Assembly (NCBI RefSeq): GCF_004341105.1
Contig: NZ_SLZK01000003.1
Coordinates: forward strand, 124,001-188,000
Source: Rhizobium sp. BK418
GTDB lineage: Bacteria > Pseudomonadota > Alphaproteobacteria > Rhizobiales > Rhizobiaceae
Length of the DNA: 64,000 nt
Direction: 5' to 3'
How positions within the stretch are numbered: position 1 is the first letter of the stretch; each line of letters begins with the position of its first letter. The notes under the pieces are model-generated. The model had not been told where the DNA came from. It searched no databases and saw nothing but the letters and a program-made list of their open reading frames with translations. A program made the translations under genes and the position numbers. Positions 29,720 through 37,796 of the stretch are shown in pieces.

Positions 29720-30745
29720 TCATCCGCGCAGTGCGTCAGTGAGTTCCACCATGTCATCGGGCAGCGGCACCTCGAAATGCATCACCTCGCCCGTGCGCGG
29801 ATGCTCGAATTGCAGCATGAAGGCGTGCAGTGCCTGGCGGTCGAACGCCTTGACGACCCTGCGGGCCTCGTCAGGCAGAAGATTGGCCTTTGTCTTGAAG
29901 CCCGCGCCATAGACGGCATCACCCAGCAGCGGATGGCCGATATGGGCCATGTGGACCCGGATCTGGTGCGTGCGGCCCGTTTCCAGATGGCATTCGACGA
30001 GCGAGGCAAGCGCAGTCGCGTCCGGGCTCTCATGGAAGCGCTCGAGCACTTCGTAATGGGTGATCGCTTCGTCGGCACTTTCGCTGTCCGCGCGCTTGAC
30101 GGCGCGGCGGGTGCGGTCGCCGGTCGCGCGGCCGAGCGGCGCGTCGATCGTTCCTGAAAGCGCGCGCGGACGACCCCAGACGATTGCTCGGTAGGCGCGT
30201 TCCAGCGGCATGGTGCGGCCGTGGTCGGCGAACTGCAGCGAAAGGTGGCGATGGGCCATATCGTTCTTGGCGACGACCATGACGCCTGTCGTATCCTTGT
30301 CGAGGCGGTGAACGATGCCGGGGCGGCGTACGCCGCCAATGCCGGAAAGGGTGTTGCCGCAATGGTGGATCAGCGCGTTGACGAGCGTACCTGTCCAATT
30401 GCCGGGACCGGGATGCACGACGAGGCCGGCAGGCTTGGAGATGACGACAACGTCTTCATCCTCGTAGAGGATATCGAGCGGAATGTTCTCGCCCTTCGGG
30501 GCCGGATCTTCCGGCTCAGGCAAAGTGATCTCGTAGCCATCACCGGCTCGCACCTTGCGTTGCGGATCGGTAACCGGTTCACCCTTCAAAAGGACTTGCC
30601 CGTCCTTGATCAGTGCCTTGATGCGGCTGCGGGAAAACTCCTCGCCGAGCTGCGCGGTCAGCCATGCGTCAAGGCGACCTTCAGCCGTCTCATCGGCAGT
30701 CAGGACTTTTCTATTGTCATCTGCTTGTTTAAAGGGGTCGCTCAA
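29720..30745 (-). CDS. RluA/RluD-family 23S rRNA pseudouridine synthase
   Basis: A 341-residue RNA-modifying enzyme. An S4 RNA-binding domain lies at about 18-80 (RLDAWLTAQLGEEFSRSRIKALIKDG). The catalytic domain follows, with the RluA-family motif HRLDKDTTGVMVVAKND holding the catalytic Asp, and the ending GRTHQIRVHMAHIGHPLLGD. This architecture and length best fit RluD, which modifies 23S rRNA helix 69, but RluC-type specificity is not excluded. The start codon is TTG with GGAGAAG upstream. It is divergent from the small membrane protein gene at 30788. Confidence 0.93.
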   Translation of the reverse strand: MSDPFKQADDNRKVLTADETAEGRLDAWLTAQLGEEFSRSRIKALIKDGQVLLKGEPVTDPQRKVRAGDGYEITLPEPEDPAPKGENIPLDILYEDEDVVVISKPAGLVVHPGPGNWTGTLVNALIHHCGNTLSGIGGVRRPGIVHRLDKDTTGVMVVAKNDMAHRHLSLQFADHGRTMPLERAYRAIVWGRPRALSGTIDAPLGRATGDRTRRAVKRADSESADEAITHYEVLERFHESPDATALASLVECHLETGRTHQIRVHMAHIGHPLLGDAVYGAGFKTKANLLPDEARRVVKAFDRQALHAFMLQFEHPRTGEVMHFEVPLPDDMVELTDALRG

Positions 30746-30787
30746 GACGCTTCTTCTCCGACGTATTTTTAGAATGGAACGCCATAG

Positions 30788-31180
30788 ATGACGAAATTCG
30801 AGCTGGCCGATGACGAGCTGGAAGAAAAGCCCCTCGACCCGGCTATGGAAAATGTCCGGCGCAAAATGATCCGCCTGCAGATCGTCTCGGGCGCCATCAT
30901 GTTCGTGAGCCTTATGGCGGTCTTCGGCGCGGTTGTCTACAAGGTGACGCGCCCCGAGCCTTCGCAGGCCACAACATCAGCTGGTTCTTTCGGCGTTCCC
31001 TCTGACGCGCCGGTGAGCTCGACGGCATCGCTGCCGCTCGGCTTCAAGATCGAGCAGACGTCGCTTTCGGGCGGGCAAATCCTGTTTTACGGCACAGCTG
31101 TGGACGGCAAGCGCAAGGCGCTGGTTCTCGACATCAAGGCCAGCCGTATCGTGGCCAACATCACGCTGTCGGGAAATTGA
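30788..31180 (+). CDS. Small single-span membrane protein, unknown
   Basis: A 130-residue protein with an acidic cytoplasmic N-terminus (TKFELADDELEEKPLDP), a membrane span at about 32-52 (IVSGAIMFVSLMAVFGAVVYK), a Ser/Pro-rich linker and a C-terminal beta-type segment (FKIEQTSLSGGQILFYGTAV, then VLDIKASRIVANITLSG). Similar small proteins next to rluD-type genes occur in other alphaproteobacteria as far as I recall. It is followed after 7 bases by the TrmH-type methyltransferase, so they are likely co-transcribed. Function unknown. Confidence 0.8.
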   Translation: MTKFELADDELEEKPLDPAMENVRRKMIRLQIVSGAIMFVSLMAVFGAVVYKVTRPEPSQATTSAGSFGVPSDAPVSSTASLPLGFKIEQTSLSGGQILFYGTAVDGKRKALVLDIKASRIVANITLSGN

Positions 31181-31187
31181 GGCCGAC

Positions 31188-32012
31188 ATGGCCGGACAGA
31201 TCCTGACGATCGAACGTGCCGACGATCCACGGATTGCCGAGTTTCGGGATATTCGCGAGCGTGATCTGACGGGCCGGCAAAACCGCTTTATTGCCGAAGG
31301 CACGGTCGTATTGCGCATGCTTGCCGAAGCGCATGCAGCGGGCAGGGGATTTTCTGCCCAGAAGATCCTGCTGCTTCGCAATCGGCTGGGCGGCGTAACC
31401 GAAATCCTCAGCCGCTTTCCCGAAGACGTGCCCGTCTATGTGGCCGACGCAGATGTTCTTGATGGTATCGTCGGCTTCAATATGCATCGCGGCGTGCTGG
31501 CGCTCGGCCGGAGAGAGCAAGTGGCGGAAGCCGCGCTTCTCGACGCATTGCCCGAGCAGGCGCTGGTCCTCGTCGGCTGCGGCATTTCCAATCACGACAA
31601 TGCCGGGTCGATGTTTCGCAATGCCGCGGCGTTCAAGGCGGATGCCATCCTCCTCGACGAGACCTGCTGTGACCCGCTCTATCGCAAGGCGCTGCGCGTT
31701 TCCGTCGGCTCTGTCTTGAGCATGCCGTATCACCGCGGCGGCGACGCACTCGCTCTTCTCCTGAGCCTTGCCGAGCGCGGTTTTACGATCTGGACGCTTT
31801 CACCACGTGGCGAGACGGATATCCGGCAGATACCGGCTTCCGATCGCATGGCGCTCGTTGTCGGCACGGAGGGGGAGGGCCTGCCAGAGAAGGTGCTTTC
31901 CCGTTTCCGCAGTGCGCGCATTCCGCAGTCTGAAGGGCTCGACAGTCTCAACGTGGCGACGGCTACGGGAATTGCGCTCTTTGTGATATCTTCGACGATG
32001 ACCCGAATCTGA
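31188..32012 (+). CDS. TrmH/SpoU-family RNA 2'-O-methyltransferase
   Basis: A 274-residue SPOUT-fold methyltransferase. An N-terminal substrate-binding region (EFRDIRERDLTGRQNRFIAEG) leads to the three SpoU motifs: motif 1 ISNHDNAGSMFRNAAAF with the catalytic Asn/Arg, motif 2 LVVGTEGEGLPE, and motif 3 DSLNVATATGIALF. It transfers methyl from S-adenosylmethionine to a ribose 2'-OH in tRNA or rRNA; which RNA is not clear. It is convergent with the coiled-coil gene and ends 6 bases from that gene's stop. Confidence 0.92.
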   Translation: MAGQILTIERADDPRIAEFRDIRERDLTGRQNRFIAEGTVVLRMLAEAHAAGRGFSAQKILLLRNRLGGVTEILSRFPEDVPVYVADADVLDGIVGFNMHRGVLALGRREQVAEAALLDALPEQALVLVGCGISNHDNAGSMFRNAAAFKADAILLDETCCDPLYRKALRVSVGSVLSMPYHRGGDALALLLSLAERGFTIWTLSPRGETDIRQIPASDRMALVVGTEGEGLPEKVLSRFRSARIPQSEGLDSLNVATATGIALFVISSTMTRI

Positions 32013-32018
32013 GCAAGT

Positions 32019-33179
32019 TCAGCGCTGCGGATCGGCAATAATAGCCGCTGCGCGGTCGGCGAGATTTACGCGGTCGTTCGATCCCGTTTTCGGCTTATCG
32101 GGCATCAGGGATAGGATGGGAGAGGAGGGGCCTTCCTTGAGCGCGGTGAGCGCCACCACACTCGCGGCAATCGAGGTAATTTCCTCGCGAAGGGCGCTGT
32201 CACGACCGGTATTGTTTCTTGCCTTTTGCAAATGCTCGGCAAGTGCTGCGCTGCGCCTGCGCACGTTGTCGCCCATTTGCGCGGTGACGGCTGCGACATC
32301 GAGTGCAGAAGGCTCGGGTTCGCCGTCAGCGACTTCGGCCGGCAGATCGGCAACTGCTTTGGAAAGGCCGGCATCGCGCAATATTTTGGCGGCCTTGCGG
32401 ATTTCGGCATTGGCCGCCTTCAACTGCTCCTTCAGCTTGGTGATCTCCTGTTGGCGGCGGCCGAGCAGCGCTTCCTTGTCTGCGGCAGAGGCGGCCTCAC
32501 GGGCAGCCTTGTCTTCCAGGCGGATGACCATGTGCTGTTGTTGGCTGAGCTTCTGCTCGGCCTCTTTGGCGCGCTTCTGCAGGATCGTGAAGTCCTGGCG
32601 CATCCGATCACGTTCTTCTCGCATCGCATTCGTGCGGAACTTGAGGCTCTCGGCTTCGGTATCGCGCGCGGCCAGGTCGATCTTCAGATTATCAGTCTGT
32701 TCCTGCAGCTTGGAAAGTCGGGCGCGCAGCGTTTCCAGTTCGCTGTCCTTGTTGGAATTGGCCTGTTCGGCAATATGCAGGCTTGTCTTCAACTGGCTGA
32801 TATAGTTCTCGTCCTTGCGCAAGTGCGAGCGCTGTTCGGCGGCTTCCACCTGCATTTCGCCGATCTGCGCGCGCGCCTCGTTGAGTTCCGAGGCAAGCCT
32901 GCCGGCATCGACAGCGAGTGAATCATGGCGAAGTTGGAGAGAAAGCGATTTTTCGCGTTCGCGGTGCAGATCCTGCGCGGTGCGGGCGTTTTCGGCAGCG
33001 TAAAGCGCGCGCACCATGTCCTTCTGCGCCCGTACTTCCTGTGGACTCAGGGGCATCGTCGCCTTGAGGCGGTTTTCGGTATACCAGACAATTCGGCGGT
33101 GGACGGCAGGCGAGACCAAAAAGACGAGAAAGGCCGCGGTCAGGAAGCCCAATCCGAACAAAAGAGCGTATTCGATCAC
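32019..33179 (-). CDS. Membrane-anchored coiled-coil protein, unknown
   Basis: A 386-residue protein with an N-terminal membrane span (about 3-25, ALLFGLGFLTAAFLVFLVSP). About 250 residues of heptad-rich coiled coil follow (DLHREREKSLSLQLRHDS through ITKLKEQLKAANAEIRKAAK), then a C-terminal tail with conserved-looking LREEITSIAASVVALTA. The start is GTG; no better-supported start is visible. The layout suggests a scaffold facing the cytoplasm, perhaps for envelope or division functions, but nothing in sequence proves this. It lies 129 bases downstream of eipA on the same strand. Confidence 0.82.
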   Translation of the reverse strand: MIEYALLFGLGFLTAAFLVFLVSPAVHRRIVWYTENRLKATMPLSPQEVRAQKDMVRALYAAENARTAQDLHREREKSLSLQLRHDSLAVDAGRLASELNEARAQIGEMQVEAAEQRSHLRKDENYISQLKTSLHIAEQANSNKDSELETLRARLSKLQEQTDNLKIDLAARDTEAESLKFRTNAMREERDRMRQDFTILQKRAKEAEQKLSQQQHMVIRLEDKAAREAASAADKEALLGRRQQEITKLKEQLKAANAEIRKAAKILRDAGLSKAVADLPAEVADGEPEPSALDVAAVTAQMGDNVRRRSAALAEHLQKARNNTGRDSALREEITSIAASVVALTALKEGPSSPILSLMPDKPKTGSNDRVNLADRAAAIIADPQR

Positions 33180-33308
33180 GGCGCGGCCATCGATTCGAAG
33201 GTTGATACGGGTCAGCTCAGATGATTAAGCACGCAGTGCGCATATCGGCAAGGCTGCAGACACCGGCAAGACCACATTCCCTATGACAATACCGCAGGTT
33301 TGCGCTTT

Positions 33309-33908
33309 TCAGAAGGGATTCCAGGTCGGGTTCGGAGTGACCTTCAAATATCCGACATTGATACCGAGGCGGGCGCCGACGCCGGTGCGGATCGGCACGA
33401 CCAGAACATTGTTGTTCTTAAGAAGCGTCATGCCGAAGCCGGCTATGACATAGGCCGAGCCGCTGACGCCACCGAAGCGCGCGTAGATGGAGTCGATTGA
33501 TGGCAGGTCGTAGACCAGCATCATGACGCGGGAGCCCTGGCCACCGTAATCAAGACCGAGAGACGGACCTTGCCAGTAAAGCGGATGCTCGCCGGCATTC
33601 TTGGTATTGAGCTGACCTTCGCCGTAGGTGAGACCGGCGATGAAGGCGCCGCCTCCCTCTTGGCCGAGAATATAGCCGTTCGGCAGGCCGTATTTCTGGA
33701 AGGCATTTTCGACAACCTTGGCCAGACCGCCGCTTGTGGAGCCGAAGAAGGAGTGGCCGGCATCGACGATCTCCTGCATCGTGTACTGGCCATTCTCCTG
33801 AGCCGCAGCCTGCTCTGTCAGAACAAGCGACGATACTGTAAGCACCGTCAGCAGCCTGCAGAAGCCGATGAATCTTCCGAGAATTTGGAGCCGCATGATG
33901 TCATCCAT
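33309..33908 (-). CDS. eipA: EipA-family periplasmic envelope-integrity protein (DUF1134)
   Basis: A 199-residue exported protein. A signal peptide lies within residues 1-37 (cleavage near AAAQE). The mature domain carries the DUF1134 pattern: TMQEIVDAGHSFFGSTSGGLA, NGYILGQEGGGAFIAGLTYG, and VPIRTGVGARLGINVGYLK. Brucella EipA of this family is needed for envelope stress resistance and was reported to be under CtrA control (recalled, not checked). An in-frame ATG at 33896 is an alternative start. A near-consensus CtrA box lies about 50 bases upstream, and chpT is divergent from it. Confidence 0.9.
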   Translation of the reverse strand: MDDIMRLQILGRFIGFCRLLTVLTVSSLVLTEQAAAQENGQYTMQEIVDAGHSFFGSTSGGLAKVVENAFQKYGLPNGYILGQEGGGAFIAGLTYGEGQLNTKNAGEHPLYWQGPSLGLDYGGQGSRVMMLVYDLPSIDSIYARFGGVSGSAYVIAGFGMTLLKNNNVLVVPIRTGVGARLGINVGYLKVTPNPTWNPF

Positions 33909-33957
33909 TCGTCATTGTCGGGGACAGTGGCATTTGATGCATTTTGCGCCGATCGTC

Positions 33958-33974
33958 TTAACAATCGGTTTACC
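33958..33974. promoter_or_regulatory. Candidate CtrA box TTAA-N7-TTTACC upstream of eipA and chpT
   Basis: TTAA (33958-33961), seven bases, TTTA (33969-33972), then CC. This is one mismatch from the CtrA consensus TTAA-N7-TTAA(CC). It sits in the shared upstream region of eipA and chpT. Confidence 0.6.
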
Positions 33975-34074
33975 AAATATGGTGTCATTATGGCGGCGAG
34001 TACGGTCGCAAACTTCGCGCAATTTTGATCAAGCACACTACCGGGTGGAATGACACTGCCGCCCTCAGGAGACG

Positions 34075-34725
34075 ATGATGTCCAAGAACCCGAATCTCAC
34101 TTTGTCCGGCCCGGACCTCGCTGCGCTCCTGTGCAGCCGCGTATGCCATGACGTGATCTCGCCCGTTGGCGCGATCAACAACGGTCTGGAGCTTTTAGAC
34201 GAAGGCGGGGCAGATTCGGACGCGATGGATCTCATCCGCACCAGCGCGCTCAATGCTTCAGTCCGTCTCAAATTCGCACGCCTTGCCTTCGGTGCGTCCG
34301 GCTCCGTCGGCGCTTCGATCGATACGGGTGAGGCAGAGCGCGCAGCCAAGGATTTTGCCGCGGCGGAGAAGAAGACCGAAGTGAGCTGGAACGGCCCGCG
34401 CGCGATTGTCGCCAAGAACAGAGTCAAGCTGCTCCTCAACCTCTTCCTAGTCGCCTATTCTTCCATTCCGCGCGGCGGCAATCTGGAGATCACGCTGGAA
34501 AATCCGGAATTCGACGCCACCTTCAAGCTCGTTGCCAAGGGCAAGCTGATGCGCATGCCGCCGAAATTCGTCGAGATCGCCACGGGCACCGTCGAGGAAG
34601 CGATCGACGCGCATTCGATCCAGCCTTATTACACTGTGCTGTTGGCTGAGGAATGCAGCATGGTTCTGGATCACGCGGTCAGTGCCGAAGAGATCGTCTT
34701 TACCGCCAGGACCGCTGCAGCCTAG
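34075..34725 (+). CDS. chpT: Histidine phosphotransferase ChpT
   Basis: A 216-residue protein that relays phosphate from the hybrid kinase CckA to CtrA and CpdR. The phospho-acceptor His is in the motif LCSRVCHDVISPVGAINNGLEL (H25). A degenerate histidine-kinase-like ATPase fold follows (EVSWNGPRAIVAKNRVKLLLNLFL), as in Caulobacter and Brucella ChpT. It is divergent from eipA and lies 1.3 kb from its partner ctrA. The shared upstream region carries a CtrA-box-like site, so feedback by CtrA is possible. Confidence 0.93.
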   Translation: MMSKNPNLTLSGPDLAALLCSRVCHDVISPVGAINNGLELLDEGGADSDAMDLIRTSALNASVRLKFARLAFGASGSVGASIDTGEAERAAKDFAAAEKKTEVSWNGPRAIVAKNRVKLLLNLFLVAYSSIPRGGNLEITLENPEFDATFKLVAKGKLMRMPPKFVEIATGTVEEAIDAHSIQPYYTVLLAEECSMVLDHAVSAEEIVFTARTAAA

Positions 34726-34837
34726 TTCATCGATCGCTGGTCGAAGCGGGTACGGTAACGATTCGTTAGCCTGATGAACCTATCTTCGAAGGTTAGGAAG
34801 GCCTCGACGGAGACAGCGCGAGGGGTAAGGAACCGTC

Positions 34838-35200
34838 ATGCAGAGATTCATGATCACCGACAGTTCGGACATCGTTCGCAAAGTCGGCAAGCGAATCCTT
34901 TCCGAACTCGATTTTCTGGTCAGCGAAGCTTCGAATGCCGAAGAGGCGCTGCAGCGCTGCCAAGCCGAGCTTCCCGAATATCTCATCGTCGATTCGGGCA
35001 TGGAAGGCGCGCTCGATCTCATTGCAAGCATTCGCGCCATGGACGGCGGCAAAGAGGTGAAAATCTATTATTGCGTCATCGAGGCCGACCTGAAGAAGCT
35101 CATGGCCGGCAAACGGGCAGGGGCGACCGATTTCCTGCTCAAGCCTTTTGACCGCAAGATCCTGACCGCCGTGTTCGGAAATCGTGCAATCGCGGCTTAA
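34838..35200 (+). CDS. Stand-alone degenerate receiver-domain protein
   Basis: A 120-residue protein consisting of one CheY-like domain. The phospho-acceptor site is kept (LIVDSGMEG, D52), as is the conserved Lys (FLLKPFD). The acidic pocket reads ITDSSDIVRK, so only one of the usual two acidic residues is present, and the switch Thr/Ser position (IYYCVIEAD) appears to be Val. It might be a phosphate sink, an adaptor, or a phosphorylation-independent partner. It lies between chpT and ctrA, so a cell-cycle role is plausible but unproven. Confidence 0.82.
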   Translation: MQRFMITDSSDIVRKVGKRILSELDFLVSEASNAEEALQRCQAELPEYLIVDSGMEGALDLIASIRAMDGGKEVKIYYCVIEADLKKLMAGKRAGATDFLLKPFDRKILTAVFGNRAIAA

Positions 35201-35223
35201 TCAGCGCGCACGTCGTTAACAAG

Positions 35224-35246
35224 AGCCGCCCGAAAGTGCGGCTTTT
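35224..35246 (+). terminator. Terminator after receiver gene
   Basis: Stem AGCCGC/GCGGCT (35224-35229 and 35238-35243) with an 8-base loop, then a T run to 35246; 24 bases after the receiver-gene stop. Confidence 0.65.
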
Positions 35247-35273
35247 CCATTTCAGGACATTGATGACCAATAA

Positions 35274-35301
35274 AAAATCCCGCCAGATGAGGCGGGATTT
35301 T
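35274..35301. terminator. Bidirectional terminator between receiver gene and ctrA
   Basis: Perfect 11-bp stem AAAATCCCGCC/GGCGGGATTTT (35274-35284 and 35291-35301), 6-base loop, A/T-flanked on both sides. It probably ends ctrA transcription on the minus strand, 25 bases past its stop. Confidence 0.9.
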
Positions 35302-35325
35302 CATTCGATAAAGGGATTCGGCGGA

Positions 35326-36027
35326 TCAGGCGGTTTCGGCGTATTCGGCACCATCGGGCTCGCGCAGCACATAGCCGCGGCCCCAGACAGTTTCGATGTA
35401 ATTGGCGCCGCCTGCAGCATTTGCGAGCTTCTTGCGCAGCTTGCAGATGAAGACGTCGATGATCTTCAGTTCCGGCTCGTCCATACCGCCATAGAGGTGG
35501 TTCAGGAACATTTCCTTGGTGAGCGTGGTGCCCTTGCGGAGCGAAAGAAGCTCCAGCATCTGGTATTCCTTACCCGTCAGGTGAACGCGCTGGCCGCCGA
35601 CTTCGACGGTCTTGGCGTCGAGGTTGACGATGAGTTCGCCCGTGACGATGACCGACTGGGCATGGCCCTTGGAGCGGCGAACGATTGCGTGGATACGGGC
35701 GACCAGCTCGTCCTTGTGGAACGGCTTGGTCATGTAATCGTCGGCGCCGAAACCGAGACCGCGAACCTTGTCTTCGATGCCGGCCATGCCCGAAAGGATC
35801 AGGATCGGCGTCTTGACCTTCGACAGGCGGAGAGTGCGAAGCACTTCATATCCGGACATGTCGGGAAGGTTCAGATCGAGAAGGATGATGTCATAATCAT
35901 ACAACTTGCCCAGATCCACGCCTTCTTCGCCGAGATCTGTCGTATAAACATTGAAACTCTCAGATTTGAGCATCAGTTCGATGCTCTGCGCTGTAGCGCT
36001 GTCATCCTCGATGAGAAGTACCCGCAT
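35326..36027 (-). CDS. ctrA: Cell-cycle master response regulator CtrA
   Basis: A 233-residue OmpR-type regulator that controls cell division, flagellar and replication genes in alphaproteobacteria. The receiver has E7/D8/D9 and phospho-acceptor D51 ([16 protein letters not shown]), and KPF near residue 104. The C-terminal winged helix has [32 protein letters not shown] and the recognition segment [16 protein letters not shown], essentially identical to known CtrA. The start is the ATG at 36025-36027; the frame upstream is noncoding. Its upstream region has a CtrA half-site and two GANTC motifs. Confidence 0.98.
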   Translation of the reverse strand: MRVLLIEDDSATAQSIELMLKSESFNVYTTDLGEEGVDLGKLYDYDIILLDLNLPDMSGYEVLRTLRLSKVKTPILILSGMAGIEDKVRGLGFGADDYMTKPFHKDELVARIHAIVRRSKGHAQSVIVTGELIVNLDAKTVEVGGQRVHLTGKEYQMLELLSLRKGTTLTKEMFLNHLYGGMDEPELKIIDVFICKLRKKLANAAGGANYIETVWGRGYVLREPDGAEYAETA

Positions 36028-36463
36028 AATTATCCCCTTTACCGCCGCCGAAAGGTGGCATGGCCCCCTACGCGATACCGAATAAGCTACGTGATTTGGA
36101 AGCTGCCACGAAATGGTTAACAAATTCTAATTCACTCTGGCAAGGAGTATCGAATTTATTAAATAATTTTTCCATTTCTCTGTTTTCCAATGGAAATCTC
36201 ATAACGCAGTTCTCAACTTCGACATTAAGAAATCGCGCTAAGTGATTCATCCGACTCGCTAATGAAAAGGTTCGGCTTTCCTGTCCTGGTGTTTACCGAG
36301 CCTTAAATCATCGGGCCTATCATTAACGATGCCCGTAAACGAAAGGTTACCAGCGGTAGGTTTTTGTTAATATCGCAGGAATTTTTTCGGCAAACCGTGT
36401 CAAAGCGGCGCGCAAGGGCGGTTTCAAGTTGAGCCGGGGTCTCGCATCACGGGAGTAATGCGT
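36028..36463. other. ctrA-fliJ divergent intergenic region
   Basis: A 436-base AT-rich stretch with no gene. It contains a CtrA half-site TTAACCAT on the minus strand (36113-36120), isolated TTAA tetramers with no second half at the right spacing, and a close pair of GANTC sites (36244-36257). Promoters for both genes must be here. I did not find an unambiguous full CtrA box. Confidence 0.55.
36244..36257. promoter_or_regulatory. Pair of GANTC (CcrM) methylation sites upstream of ctrA
   Basis: GATTC (36244-36248) and GACTC (36253-36257) lie 4 bases apart, about 220 bases upstream of the ctrA start and 210 upstream of fliJ. CcrM methylation at GANTC controls a ctrA promoter in Caulobacter; relevance here is inferred. 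Confidence 0.45.
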
Positions 36464-36814
36464 ATGAAGTCGCGAGAGAGCCTCGTTCGTCTGAAAGAGT
36501 TTCAGGTGAACGAAAAACGTCGTCAGCTGCAGCAGTTGCAGATGATGATGTCCGAATTTGAACGGATGACGAAGGATCTGGAAAGCCAGATCGTCGTCGA
36601 AGAAAAGAAGTCCGGTATTTCCGACCCGAATCACTTCGCATATCCGACCTTTGCAAAGGCCGCACGTCAGCGCGCCGACAATCTTCAGGTTTCGATCAAG
36701 GAACTGAAGGTTCAGGAGGAGGCACTGGAACTGGTGCTCGAGGAAATGCAGGCGGAATATGCCAGGGCAACGGCGCTCGAAGAGCGCGACGGCGCAGTTC
36801 GCGCCCGGGCCTGA
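36464..36814 (+). CDS. fliJ: FliJ-like flagellar export chaperone
   Basis: A 116-residue, almost wholly coiled-coil protein (SRESLVRLKEFQVNEKRRQL, then EFERMTKDLESQIVVEEKK and KELKVQEEALELVLEEM). Size and layout match FliJ, the helical-hairpin protein that links the export ATPase FliI to the flagellar export gate. The ATG at 36464 has GGGAG at good spacing; the one at 36458 is too close. A fliI gene is not adjacent, which is unlike Caulobacter. It is divergent from ctrA, fitting CtrA control of flagellar genes. A strong terminator follows. Confidence 0.8.
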   Translation: MKSRESLVRLKEFQVNEKRRQLQQLQMMMSEFERMTKDLESQIVVEEKKSGISDPNHFAYPTFAKAARQRADNLQVSIKELKVQEEALELVLEEMQAEYARATALEERDGAVRARA

Positions 36815-36860
36815 CGAATATTGCAGGCGCCGGTCCCGGCGCCTTGGGGGGTAAGCACAG

Positions 36861-36904
36861 AAGCCATGCATGACGGATACTGCGCCCGTCATGCATGGCT
36901 TTTG
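36861..36904 (+). terminator. Strong terminator after fliJ
   Basis: Perfect 16-bp stem AAGCCATGCATGACGG/CCGTCATGCATGGCTT (36861-36876 and 36886-36901), 9-base loop and TTTT. A second perfect hairpin without a T run, GGCGCCGG/CCGGCGCC, lies just before it (36826-36843). Confidence 0.9.
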
Positions 36905-36932
36905 GTGTTTCTATCCTATGGCAGATGCGTTC

Positions 36933-37211
36933 TCAACTGACCACGTCGTTCCATTCAGGGTGACGCTGGGCCTGTGATTTGAAGAAGGGACAGAGCGGGA
37001 TAATCTTCCAGCCACCCTTTCGGGCTGCCTCGACCGCATGAAGTGCCAGTGCCTGGCCGACACCCTTGCCGCGCAAAGCGTCCGGCACGCCGGTATGATC
37101 GATGATTATGAGTTTCGGCGATGTGCGGGAATAGGTCATTTCCGCATCATGACCTTCCACAGTCGCGACGTAGCGACCGCCCGACGTGTTTTCCTCAATC
37201 CTGATATCCAT
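36933..37211 (-). CDS. Small GNAT-type N-acetyltransferase (YidJ/YjdJ-like)
   Basis: A 92-residue protein starting at ATG 37209-37211 behind GGAGACAG. It holds the short GNAT core: YVATVEGHDAEMTYSRTSPKL, then the acetyl-CoA loop ALRGKGVGQALALHAVEAARKGGWKI and the Cys motif PLCPFFKSQAQRHPEW, typical of the compact Gcn5-related family whose substrates are unknown. The much longer frame upstream is shadow sequence over pqiA. Confidence 0.88.
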   Translation of the reverse strand: MDIRIEENTSGGRYVATVEGHDAEMTYSRTSPKLIIIDHTGVPDALRGKGVGQALALHAVEAARKGGWKIIPLCPFFKSQAQRHPEWNDVVS

Positions 37212-37311
37212 TTCTGTCTCCTGATGAATTATGTGATCGGGAACGTGACATGGCGATCTCGGCATGCCAAGCCGGCGGCAGGAAACAGTGTGTTCAAAGG
37301 GGGGCGGAAAA

Positions 37312-37776
37312 TTGAACAGGCTTTCGGTAGTCCGGCCCGTATTGCTGGTTGCAGCACCGTTTCTTCTGGCGCTTGGCCTTGTCCTGCCGCTTGTCCGCTT
37401 CGAGAAGCTCTGGTTCTTCGATGAGACGCCGTCGCTGCTGGAAATCGTGGCTTCACTCTGGAGTGGTGGTGATGTGGCGCTCGCAGCACTCGTTGCGTTC
37501 GTCTCGATCGTGCTGCCGGTTCTGAAGATGATCGGGATTGCTGCGGAATCCATGGCTGCCGGCGGCGCCGGCAGCCTGTTTTATCGCAACGTCGTGCCGC
37601 ATCTGTCCAAGTGGTCCATGATGGACGTGCTGCTCGTTGCGATCGTGATTGCGGCTGCGAAGACGACGGGGCTTGCGAATGCGTTTACGCAGCCCGGTCT
37701 CTGGTGTTACGCGGCCTCGGCAATGATTTCGGGCCTTCTTCATTCCCTCGACGGAAATGTGCCCGGCCCGAAATAA
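37312..37776 (+). CDS. Paraquat-inducible protein A (PqiA) domain membrane protein
   Basis: About 154 residues if the TTG at 37312 is used; it has an AAAGGGGGG ribosome site, while the in-frame ATG at 37264 does not. It has four hydrophobic spans and one PqiA domain with the typical VLPVLKMIG and HLSKWSMMDVLLVAIVIAA motifs. PqiA proteins are inner-membrane parts of MCE-type lipid-transport systems. No pqiB/MCE partner lies nearby, so this is a lone single-domain form. It is convergent with sciP, 20 bases away. Confidence 0.8.
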   Translation: MNRLSVVRPVLLVAAPFLLALGLVLPLVRFEKLWFFDETPSLLEIVASLWSGGDVALAALVAFVSIVLPVLKMIGIAAESMAAGGAGSLFYRNVVPHLSKWSMMDVLLVAIVIAAAKTTGLANAFTQPGLWCYAASAMISGLLHSLDGNVPGPK

Positions 37777-37796
37777 TCAACTCGAATGGAACGTAA

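Noticed and set aside
36159..36326. Full CtrA boxes from isolated TTAA words in the ctrA-fliJ gap
   Set aside because: None of the TTAA tetramers there has a second half at the 7-base spacing with fewer than two mismatches.
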